22,741 nt of DNA from Longimicrobium sp. (lineage in GTDB: Bacteria > Gemmatimonadota > Gemmatimonadetes > Longimicrobiales > Longimicrobiaceae), in contig NZ_DASVSF010000095.1 in assembly GCF_036388275.1 (NCBI RefSeq), positions 1 to 22,741 on the forward strand, given 5' to 3'. Under the pieces are notes generated by a model that made no database searches, was not told where the DNA came from, and worked only from the letters and a program-made list of their open reading frames with translations. The translations under genes were made by a program, and so were the position numbers. Positions 8,663 through 14,987 of this stretch are shown here, piece by piece. Numbering within the stretch: the first letter of the stretch is position 1; each line of letters opens with the position of its first letter.

Positions 8663-9157
8663 CTATCCGACGGTGCCGCCCGTCGCGGTGCCACCGCCTG
8701 CGTTGTTGCCGGTCCCGCCGTCCAGCCCCAGGCTTTTCGGGAAGACGTCCTCGTCGCCCAAGCCGCTGGTGCCGCCCCCGCCGATGTCGTTGGAGGCGAT
8801 CCCCGCGTCGCCGTCGGGGCCGTCGGTCAGGCCGCTTCCGGCGTTGCCGCCCGTTCCCGCGGCACCGGCGTAGCCGCCCGCCCCGCTGGTATGCCCGCCG
8901 TGGCCGCTGCCCGACCCGCCGGAGCTGCCCAGCTCGCCCGACACCTGCTCGTCGCTGGCGCGATCCGACCCGTCATCCGCGGGCGGGCCGCCCAGGTCGC
9001 GCCCTCCGGCTCCGCCACCGAACCCGCCCAGGTCACCCCCCGACGCACCGCTGGCGCTGCCACCCAGGTCGCCGCCACCCTCGGGGGCCGCGCCGCCGCG
9101 CCCGCCGCCGAATCCCTGGCCCTCGCTGCCGCCAACCGTCTCGCGTTCGTCTTGCAT
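8663..9157 (-). CDS. Glycine-rich low-complexity protein
   Basis: A 164-residue protein of about 38 % Gly (63 residues by count) with many Ser, Ala and Asp residues, and no Cys or Trp. The motif DLGG recurs at residues 30-33, 42-45 and 54-57, an exact 12-residue period. The C-terminal part (about 134-146, GDEDVFPKSLGLD) is less repetitive. No signal peptide or membrane helix is seen. Support for coding comes from the ATG at 9157, a good ribosome site GGAGG five bases upstream, and a terminator just past its end. Function is unknown; a structural, matrix or disordered role is possible. The opposite-strand frames are Pro/Ala shadows. Confidence 0.65.
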   Translation of the reverse strand: MQDERETVGGSEGQGFGGGRGGAAPEGGGDLGGSASGASGGDLGGFGGGAGGRDLGGPPADDGSDRASDEQVSGELGSSGGSGSGHGGHTSGAGGYAGAAGTGGNAGSGLTDGPDGDAGIASNDIGGGGTSGLGDEDVFPKSLGLDGGTGNNAGGGTATGGTVG

Positions 9158-9288
9158 CGCATCCTCCGCGCGGTGTGAATGTCAGGGCGGGGGAGACATG
9201 CAAGGCCCCGGCCCATCGCCGGGCAGCATTGCCGTAGCCCCGCGCCGCCGCATATTGGGCAGCGACCCCGCAGCCGGAGCCGGATCGT

Positions 9289-10245
9289 TTGAAGATTACC
9301 GCCTTCGTCAGCCACGAAGACTGTTCCCGCCACGACACGGGCTGGAGCCATCCCGACCACCAGGGGCGCCTTCCGGCGATCGTCCGGGCGGTGCAGCGCG
9401 ACATGGTGGCGCTGTGGGAGCCGGTGCTGCAGCTGGAGGCCGTGCCCGCGACGGACGAGGACCTGTGCCTGATCCACACGCCGGAGCACGTCGCGCGTGT
9501 CCGCGAGGTGGCGGCTGACGCGGCGCGGAGCGAGGAGACGCTGGAGCTGGACGGCGTTCCCGTGTCGGGTGCCTCCTGGGATGCGGCGCGCGCCTCGGCC
9601 GGGGCCGCGCTGACCGCCGTGGATGCCGTGCTGGCGGGCGAGGCGCGCAACGCCTTCGCCCTCTCCCGCCCGCCCGGGGCCGGCGCCTGGGCCGATGGGC
9701 CGGGTGGATTCGGGCTCTTCAACAACGTCGCCATCGCCGCGCGGCACCTGCGGGAGCGGCATGCGGCGGCCCGCGTGCTGGTGGTGAGCTGGGGGGTGCG
9801 CCCGCCGCTCGCGCTCGCACGCCTGCTGGCGGATGACGAGGGAATCGGGCTGATCTCCATCCATCAGCACCCCCTCTCGTTCCCTGCGCCGGACCCGTCC
9901 GCCGCCGAGCATCCGGAAGTCGCCGGCGCAGCGCTGTCCCCGGGCAGCGGAGGCGAGGAGTTCGAGGAGGCCCTTCGCGCCGCCCTTGCCGCCGTCCCCC
10001 CTGCCGAGTCGCCGGACTTCGTGCTGCTCGCGGCGGGGTTCGACATCCTGGACGCCGATCCCGTCGGGCAGCTCGCGGTGGAGCCCCACGAGGTGCACGC
10101 CATTACGCTCGCACTGCGCGAATGGGCGGACGAGCGCGCGGGCGGGCGCCTGGTGTCGGTGCTGGAGGGCGGATACGCGGCCGCGGAAACGGCGCGCGCC
10201 GTCGTCCAGCACCTGCACGCGCTGGCGGGGCTGCCGCCGGCGTGA
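9289..10245 (+). CDS. Histone deacetylase-fold protein, probable pseudoenzyme
   Basis: A 318-residue protein of the histone deacetylase/acetoin utilisation (arginase-fold) family, with the right length and motif order. Conserved scaffold motifs remain: HDTGWSHPDHQGRL at 15-28, RPPG at 127-130, GFGLFNNVAIAARH at 140-153, ISIHQHP at 189-195, AAGFD at 248-252 and LEGGY at 292-296. The active site is missing: the catalytic His pair after RPPG reads AGA (131-133), and the zinc motif normally DWDVHHGN reads SWGVRPPL (167-174), losing the Asp and His ligands. Only the third ligand, Asp252, and the final Tyr296 remain. Deacetylase activity is therefore unlikely; binding of a ligand or partner is possible. 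The start is TTG at 9289, which gives the family N-terminus. The stop is followed by a repeat cluster. Confidence 0.88.
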   Translation: MKITAFVSHEDCSRHDTGWSHPDHQGRLPAIVRAVQRDMVALWEPVLQLEAVPATDEDLCLIHTPEHVARVREVAADAARSEETLELDGVPVSGASWDAARASAGAALTAVDAVLAGEARNAFALSRPPGAGAWADGPGGFGLFNNVAIAARHLRERHAAARVLVVSWGVRPPLALARLLADDEGIGLISIHQHPLSFPAPDPSAAEHPEVAGAALSPGSGGEEFEEALRAALAAVPPAESPDFVLLAAGFDILDADPVGQLAVEPHEVHAITLALREWADERAGGRLVSVLEGGYAAAETARAVVQHLHALAGLPPA

Positions 10246-10269
10246 GGGGTAGGGCGGCCCCTCCCCCGG

Positions 10270-10302
10270 CCCCTCCCCCGGCAAACTGCGCCGGGAGAGG
10301 GG
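10270..10302 (+). repeat. Stem-loop repeat, copy A
   Basis: Arms CCCCTCCCCCGGC (10270-10282) and GCCGGGAGAGGGG (10290-10302) pair with one mismatch around the 7-nt loop AAACTGC. It is followed by AGAAC, as in copy D on the other strand. Confidence 0.8.
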
Positions 10303-10362
10303 AGAACTTCGTTGGGGGTTGGACTGGGTCGGGCGCATTCCTCGGGCGCCCCCCATCCCCAA

Positions 10363-10393
10363 CCCTTCCCCCGCAAACTGCGCGGGGGAAGGG
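10363..10393 (+). repeat. Stem-loop repeat, copy B
   Basis: Perfect 12-bp arms CCCTTCCCCCGC and GCGGGGGAAGGG enclose the loop AAACTGC (10375-10381). The left flank, CGCCCCCCATCCCCAA, recurs inverted to the right of copy G, so the repeat unit extends beyond the hairpin. Confidence 0.82.
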
Positions 10394-10491
10394 AGCCAGC
10401 CCGCAGCGCTCCGGTCGGTGTCGTTAGAGGCGGGTGATGATTGGGGCGTTTCGAATGGGCCGGCGCATGCCTCTGGTGGCCCCTCCCCCGG

Positions 10492-10524
10492 CCCCTCCCC
10501 GCATGCTGCGCATGCGGGGAGGGG
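10492..10524 (+). repeat. Stem-loop repeat, copy C (variant loop)
   Basis: A perfect 15-bp stem from CCCCTCCCCGCATGC (10492-10506) and its complement (10510-10524) with loop TGC. The arms match the other copies but the centre is GCATGCTGCGCATGC instead of GCAAACTGCGC. It is preceded by the GCGCATGCCTCTGG flank shared with copy F. Confidence 0.75.
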
Positions 10525-10684
10525 AGACCCCGCGTGGGTGCAGGTGAAGCCCCGGACGGGACGCGCCTGCTCGTAATCGTTCCCTCATCGTTCGCCCGCA
10601 ACGGTCGGTCGACAAACCTGGATCGAACGGCATGAGCGCGACGACAGGGGCGCGCTCGAACCTGATACCCAGGCAGCTACGACG

Positions 10685-11698
10685 ATGAACGGGAACCTTT
10701 CTTTTGCCGCGCGGCGCGCGGCCGCTGGATTCGCGCTGATGCTGGCGGGCGCGGCCGTGGTGCCGGCTTGCGCTCAGGCTCCCCGCGACGCCATCGCCGC
10801 CGGGGCGTTCGCGTACGACCGCGCCGCCCCGCTGGACCTGCGCGACTCGCTGGAAAGCGTGGACGGCGATGTGGAGGTGCACGCGATCAGCTTCGCCAGT
10901 CCGCGCGGAGGGCGCGCGACGGGGCTGCTGTTCGTTCCCCGCGGCGGCGCGGCGCGGAAGCCGGGGATCGTGCAGCTGCACGGCGCCCCGGGGAGCGCCC
11001 GGTCCATCGCGGCGGGCTCGCTGCGCCTGGCCCGGCGCGGTGCGGTGCTGATCTCCGTGGACGCCCCGTTCGCCCGGCGCGGCGGGCAGATGGTGACGTT
11101 CACCGAAGCCGACAGCGCCGACCACGTGCAGCTGATCGTGGACCTGCAGCGCGCGGTGGACGTGTTGCTGGCGCGGAGCGACGTGGACCCGGCGCGCATC
11201 GCCTTCGTGGGCGGCAGCTACGGGGGCGCGGTGGGCACCATGTACGCGGCCGTAGACCCTCGCCCCGCGGCGTACGTGCTGTTCGTGCCCGATGGAGGGA
11301 TGGTGTCGCACGTGACGGACGCGCAGGGGCAGCGCGGCGAGCAGCTTTCCGGGATCCCCGACGCGGAGTGGAACCGCTGGGTGGCGGCCATGCGGCCGGT
11401 AGAAGGCATCGACTACATCGCGCGGGCGAAGCCAGGGAGCATCCTCTTCCAGAACGGTCGTACGGACCCGTTCGTCCCCGCGTACAAGGCCGAGGCGCTG
11501 CACCGCGCCGCCGGTTCGTCGCACACGGTCCGGTGGTACGACTCCGGCCACCGCCTGCCCGAGCAGGCCGCCGTGGACCGCCACCAGTTCCTGCACGAGC
11601 GCATCGGCACGGCGCCGGTGACGGCGGAGGAGCGCGCGACAGCCGCGGCCGCGCCACCCCCGTCGGATCCGGTGGGTGCAGGCGTACGGCGCGGGTGA
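10685..11698 (+). CDS. Secreted alpha/beta hydrolase (dienelactone hydrolase-like)
   Basis: A 337-residue serine hydrolase with a signal peptide (about 1-31, cleavage near ACAQA), so probably periplasmic or secreted. Motifs appear in fold order: an oxyanion-type QLHGAPGS at 97-104, nucleophile elbow GGSYGG at 176-181 (Ser178), the acid in TDPF (Asp261) and SGH with His289. Residues 128-160 probably form part of the cap. Prolyl-oligopeptidase-type and dienelactone-hydrolase-type esterases share this layout; the substrate cannot be told. The Ala/Pro-rich tail after about 310 is probably disordered. The ATG at 10685 has no strong ribosome site but directly precedes the signal peptide. A terminator lies 27 bp past the stop. 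Confidence 0.88.
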   Translation: MNGNLSFAARRAAAGFALMLAGAAVVPACAQAPRDAIAAGAFAYDRAAPLDLRDSLESVDGDVEVHAISFASPRGGRATGLLFVPRGGAARKPGIVQLHGAPGSARSIAAGSLRLARRGAVLISVDAPFARRGGQMVTFTEADSADHVQLIVDLQRAVDVLLARSDVDPARIAFVGGSYGGAVGTMYAAVDPRPAAYVLFVPDGGMVSHVTDAQGQRGEQLSGIPDAEWNRWVAAMRPVEGIDYIARAKPGSILFQNGRTDPFVPAYKAEALHRAAGSSHTVRWYDSGHRLPEQAAVDRHQFLHERIGTAPVTAEERATAAAAPPPSDPVGAGVRRG

Positions 11699-11724
11699 TG
11701 GAGGCTGGCTGGCGAGGAAAAACG

Positions 11725-11760
11725 AACGGACCGGTCCCCATCCAGGGGCCGGTCCGTTTC
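11725..11760 (+). terminator. Intrinsic terminator of the hydrolase gene
   Basis: AACGGACCGGTCCCC (11725-11739) pairs with GGGGCCGGTCCGTT (11745-11758) with one bulged T, followed by TTC. It lies 27 bp after the hydrolase stop and resembles the terminator at 8611 in both outer stem and flanks (CGAACGG... and ...CCGTTTYCCAT). Confidence 0.72.
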
Positions 11761-11927
11761 CATCGATGCCGCTGGCCGAGTCCTTGGGATCGTGACCGCT
11801 GCCGCGCCCAAGTTCGGACGCATCCTCGGCTGGATCCCACGGCGCGCCGAGTGTGTGCCGCGGGCCGGTGTCGTTCGCTCGCGCCTCTGGATGACAGATT
11901 CGCGGGTCGGGCAAGTTCGTCGGTTCT

Positions 11928-11960
11928 CCCCTCCCCGCGCGTAGTTTGCGCGGGGAGGGG
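11928..11960 (-). repeat. Stem-loop repeat, copy D (inverted)
   Basis: Perfect 13-bp arms CCCCTCCCCGCGC and GCGCGGGGAGGGG enclose the loop GTAGTTT, which reads AAACTAC on the minus strand. On that strand it is followed by AGAAC as in copy A. It lies 20 bp past the 3' end of the adenosine deaminase gene and could double as its terminator. Confidence 0.78.
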
Positions 11961-11979
11961 CCGGGGCAGGGGCGCTCTA

Positions 11980-13014
11980 CTAGGTCAGCGCGTCGATCTC
12001 CGCCCCCACCCGACGCAGCATCTCCAGCTTTTGCGCGCGGTGCATGAAGGCGCTGTCGAAGCCCATCAGCGCGATGTCCACCAGCTCGTTCCAGGTGAAG
12101 CCCAGGTGCTGGTGCGCGCGCCAGTACTCCTCGGTCACCGTCGTCGCGCTCATCAGCCGGTTGTCGGTGTTCAGGCTGAGCACCAGGCCCGCGTCGTAGT
12201 ACTGCCGCAGCGGGTGGCTCCCAAAGCTGTCCACCGCGCGCGTCTGCACGTTGCTGGTCAGGCAGATCTCGATGGGGATGCGGAAGTCGTTCACGAACCG
12301 CATCAGGTCCGGGTCCTCGAACAGCCGCGTGCCGTGGCCGATGCGGTTGGCCCGGCAGTAGTGAAGCGCCTGGTGGATGCTCTCGGCGCCGTACGCTTCG
12401 CCGGCGTGGATGGTGGCCGCCATGTTCTTGTTGATGACGGTGTAGAACGCGTCCTTGTGCTTCTTGGCGGGGTAGTTGTACTCCGCGCCCGCCAGGTCGA
12501 ACGCCACCACGCCGCGGTCCTTGTACGCCACCGTCAGGTCCGCCAGGTCACGCGACGTGGCGGGTTCCATGTTGCGGATGCCGCAGATGATGATGGCCGT
12601 CTCGATGCCGAAGTCCGCCTTCGCGCGCGCAAGGCCCCGCAGCGGCGCATCGACGGTGGCGGTCAGCGGCAGCCCGCCCTGGCTGTTGAGGATGGGCGAG
12701 TAGCGGATCTCGGCGTAGCGCACGTTCTCGGCGGCGAGGTCCTCGGCCAGCTCGTAGGCAATGCGCTCCAGCGCGTACTCCGTCTGCATCACCGACAGGG
12801 TGATGGCGAAGCGGTCCAGGTACTCCACCAGGTTGCGCGCGTCCTTCACGTGCATGTAGTCGCGCAGCGCCTCGGGGTCGCTGACCGGCATGGTCGCACC
12901 GTACTCGGCGGCCAGTTCCAGCATGGTTTCAGGGCGGAGCGATCCGTCCAGGTGCACGTGCAGCTCGGCCTTGGGCAGCCGGTGCAGCAGTTCGCGGGTT
13001 ACTTCGATGGCCAT
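11980..13014 (-). CDS. add: Adenosine deaminase
   Basis: A 344-residue cytoplasmic metal-dependent hydrolase that converts adenosine (and deoxyadenosine) to inosine plus ammonia in purine salvage. The family active site is complete: HVHLDGS with zinc ligands His19 and His21, HAGEA at 203-207 (zinc His203 and proton donor Glu206), GHGTR with His227, and NTDNRLMS with Asp284. The TDNR form rather than TDDP is, as I recall, common in bacterial homologues. Length is typical. The frame stays open upstream to 13329, but MAIEVTRELLHRLPKAELHVHLDGS fits the family N-terminus, so the ATG at 13012-13014 is used; AGGA lies about 9 bases upstream. A nucleoside transporter is encoded upstream on the same strand beyond the nuclease gene, which fits a salvage role. 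Confidence 0.95.
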   Translation of the reverse strand: MAIEVTRELLHRLPKAELHVHLDGSLRPETMLELAAEYGATMPVSDPEALRDYMHVKDARNLVEYLDRFAITLSVMQTEYALERIAYELAEDLAAENVRYAEIRYSPILNSQGGLPLTATVDAPLRGLARAKADFGIETAIIICGIRNMEPATSRDLADLTVAYKDRGVVAFDLAGAEYNYPAKKHKDAFYTVINKNMAATIHAGEAYGAESIHQALHYCRANRIGHGTRLFEDPDLMRFVNDFRIPIEICLTSNVQTRAVDSFGSHPLRQYYDAGLVLSLNTDNRLMSATTVTEEYWRAHQHLGFTWNELVDIALMGFDSAFMHRAQKLEMLRRVGAEIDALT

Positions 13015-13070
13015 GGTCTCGGTCCTGTTGCTGATTTGCGTCGCGGCCGGGGTTCCGGGATAAACGCGCA

Positions 13071-13096
13071 GGCGGGTGCACACCGGTGCACCCGCC
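13071..13096 (-). terminator. Hairpin between nuclease and add genes
   Basis: A perfect 11-bp stem GGCGGGTGCAC/GTGCACCCGCC with a 4-nt loop. On the minus strand it is followed within about 6 nt by TTTAT. It lies past the nuclease stop and ahead of add. It may terminate the nuclease transcript or form part of an add leader; the T-run is short, so the call is tentative. Confidence 0.45.
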
Positions 13097-13135
13097 CGCC
13101 CGCAGAGGCCGCCTCGTTCGTCGCTCCGGTGGGAT

Positions 13136-13141
13136 ATTGTA
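13136..13141 (-). promoter_or_regulatory. Possible -10 box for add
   Basis: TACAAT on the minus strand stands out in a very G/C-rich stretch between the nuclease and add genes. No convincing -35 box was found at the usual distance. If real, the 13071-13096 hairpin would lie in the add leader. Confidence 0.2.
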
Positions 13142-13177
13142 CTTCGCCCGCCCGCCGCGCGCCACCCAGCGCGGCGA

Positions 13178-14818
13178 TCAGCTCCCTTGGGTTCGTGTGC
13201 CGAAATGCCGCTCCACCAGTCGGGGGTGACGCGCCAGGAAACGCTCAAGCTCGTATACGGACCAGTTGTCGTTCTCTCGGTCGAGGCTTTCGCATACGGC
13301 TTCGATTTTATCGTAGACGCCAGCGTCAATCACAACCGAGGTCATCAGCCCGTACCCGGTCGCGCGATGCTCCAGAAGCGTATCGGAGACATTGCCTACA
13401 CTCTTTCTACCGAGCGAAGTTCCAGGTTTGCGATACTTGCATTGAAATACATACTTCCGCGCGGGACGGCCGGGCAACTCGCGGGTATACACTGTAATAT
13501 CCCGTTCTCGATCGCGGCTGTTGGTTTTTCCTTCTTTGTCGATCGTCGCTGGGTCGAATTTCGGGTGATGGTAGAGGATATCGTAACACAGTTCCTCGAA
13601 CGACTTATCATTCAGCAACTCCCACGGCAGGCGAATCTCGCTCGTGACACCCGCGAAATCGGCAACGTGAGCGAATGACTGGGACAGGTCGCCATAAAGA
13701 GCAAAAGCTTGGTTCGGCTTGACCACGAGCGGAAATAGCACAAAGGTGAACGGACCGCCTTCGACGATCAGTGATGATCCGGAGTTCGCGAGCAGATATC
13801 TAGGGCGGGGTAGATCTCCGTGCACATCAATCCCGTAGTGCTCGAAGACGTGATCTTCCTCGTCGGAGTAGGTCAGCAGGATATCGTCGGGAATCTCGTG
13901 TTCATGACGAAGGGCACCGAGTTCCGCGGCACAACGAAGGGCGTTTTGAAGCGGGCCGAAGGGCGCATGTACTAGGGCCGATGCATGCAGCAGAAAGCTG
14001 TAGCTTCCGGATCCTAAAAACGTCGCCTCTATGTGTGGTTCCACTTCAGGTAAATCGGAGTACTGCGCGAGCAGCGCTTCTACGTCAGTCCCGCGCGGTG
14101 CAATCCAGCAGTCCGGTGAGACATAGAGCGGAAATCCCAGCGTGGCACTGTTGGCGCTTTTCCAGAAGCCATACCGCCGCTCCGGATGCTGTTCGTAAAC
14201 ACGGCTAAGAAATGCCTGGGGGGGCTCGTAATCCTCGTCTTCCTCGTCTTCCTTGAATCTCTCGGAACTCTCGTCGCTGTCCGGCCCGTACCGTTCAACA
14301 TCAAGATCCGCAACCATGGCTGGATACACGCCGTGGATGAGATTTGCGAGGTAGTCATCCACGATCTCGGGGCAGTGAAATTCTCCCTCATCGCGCTCGA
14401 TCTCTTCACGGTGCTCTTCCAGTGCCTCCAAATGTGAGAGGTACGCGTCTTCGTCTTCCTGTTCCGCTGAGAGTCCAATCGAAAGCTCGTATACTTGCTC
14501 GGCTAGTGCCTCGGGATCGGTTGAACTCAGCTCGAATCGACATACCGGATGGTAGCTAGCGCCGCTGATGCGCTCATACCGGACGCGATCCGCTGCACTT
14601 CCGAGGGTCTCTGCGATATAGGACGCCTCAAGAAGGTTCTGCACCACGTCAGCCGAGGCTTGGGCGAACCCGATGCTCCACAACCCGTACTCAATGACGA
14701 GCTTACCCTCCTGCTCCAATCGTCCACGCAACGCGTCTTGAGTCACCCCGCTGGAGAAAATTCGAGTGATGTCCAAGTCGTGTGGGAGGACCGAACTGTC
14801 GGTTGCCACATCCAGCAT
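13178..14818 (-). CDS. Mrr-type restriction endonuclease domain protein
   Basis: A 546-residue protein with a C-terminal PD-(D/E)XK nuclease domain of the Mrr-like type, about 400-510. Seen there are SFEELCYDIL at 406-415, an acidic RERDITVYT with Asp440, and VFQCKY at 457-462 with the Gln459-x-Lys461 pair. Such domains cut DNA, often modified or foreign DNA. The first 390 residues match nothing I recognise; they include an acidic low-complexity segment at about 180-199. G+C is visibly lower than in all neighbours (about 52 % in bases 13441-13500), suggesting horizontal acquisition. The ATG at 14818 has GGGGGAG about 8 bases upstream. It stands alone between nupC and add with gaps of 169 and 163 bp; no methylase is nearby. 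A solitary defence gene is the likeliest role. Confidence 0.82.
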   Translation of the reverse strand: MLDVATDSSVLPHDLDITRIFSSGVTQDALRGRLEQEGKLVIEYGLWSIGFAQASADVVQNLLEASYIAETLGSAADRVRYERISGASYHPVCRFELSSTDPEALAEQVYELSIGLSAEQEDEDAYLSHLEALEEHREEIERDEGEFHCPEIVDDYLANLIHGVYPAMVADLDVERYGPDSDESSERFKEDEEDEDYEPPQAFLSRVYEQHPERRYGFWKSANSATLGFPLYVSPDCWIAPRGTDVEALLAQYSDLPEVEPHIEATFLGSGSYSFLLHASALVHAPFGPLQNALRCAAELGALRHEHEIPDDILLTYSDEEDHVFEHYGIDVHGDLPRPRYLLANSGSSLIVEGGPFTFVLFPLVVKPNQAFALYGDLSQSFAHVADFAGVTSEIRLPWELLNDKSFEELCYDILYHHPKFDPATIDKEGKTNSRDRERDITVYTRELPGRPARKYVFQCKYRKPGTSLGRKSVGNVSDTLLEHRATGYGLMTSVVIDAGVYDKIEAVCESLDRENDNWSVYELERFLARHPRLVERHFGTRTQGS

Positions 14819-14903
14819 GATGTACTCCCCCGGTGAGTGGGTTGGTACTTCCGGATTGTCGAGTCCCGCGCCCTTCCTTGTCGGCCCATTGGCAGACTAA
14901 CGG

Positions 14904-14938
14904 AGAGCGCGCCACGGGCAGCAGCCCTGGCGCGCTCT
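14904..14938 (-). terminator. Probable terminator after nucleoside transporter
   Basis: A perfect 10-bp stem AGAGCGCGCC/GGCGCGCTCT with an inner GGGC/GCCC stem lies 49 bp past the transporter stop, in front of the nuclease gene. No strong T-run follows on the minus strand, so termination is inferred from stem strength and position. Confidence 0.5.
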
Positions 14939-14987
14939 ATGTACACTCACCACCGAAGAAGGTTCGGATTCTGTTCGGGTAACGGGT

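Larger units (their letters stand above)
10246..10684. repeat. Intergenic cluster of three stem-loop repeats
   Basis: This 439-bp gap holds no credible gene. It contains three G/C-rich stem-loops (10270-10302, 10363-10393, 10492-10524). Two of the connecting segments share a flank of the form GGCGCATNCCTCNGG followed by C-rich tracts. The remainder up to the hydrolase start shows no clear promoter or ribosome site. Confidence 0.75.

Noticed and set aside
9289..10245. Calling this an active acetoin utilisation or histone deacetylase
   Set aside because: The catalytic His pair and two zinc ligands are replaced, so only fold membership is supported.
10270..10524. CRISPR-like spaced repeats in the intergenic clusters
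   Set aside because: Spacing is irregular, some copies are inverted and the connecting segments are themselves related; no cas gene is present.
11787..11897. A second copy of the palindromic element at 20553 (ends in GGATGACAG)
   Set aside because: Only the terminal TGTCATCC-like bases match and no partner inverted repeat was found, so it is at most a remote or broken relative.
10424..11914. A 496-residue minus-strand open frame opposite the hydrolase
   Set aside because: It is the shadow of the secreted hydrolase plus repeats; its N-terminus translates an intergenic palindromic segment.
10768..13497. A 909-residue plus-strand open frame spanning the hydrolase and the antisense of add
   Set aside because: It overlaps two well-supported genes in wrong frames, crosses a terminator and a repeat, and has low-complexity translation.
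11980..14818. A RADAR-like defence pair of deaminase plus nuclease
   Set aside because: The deaminase is a normal-length canonical adenosine deaminase, there is no large ATPase partner, and the two genes have separate upstream regions and different base composition.
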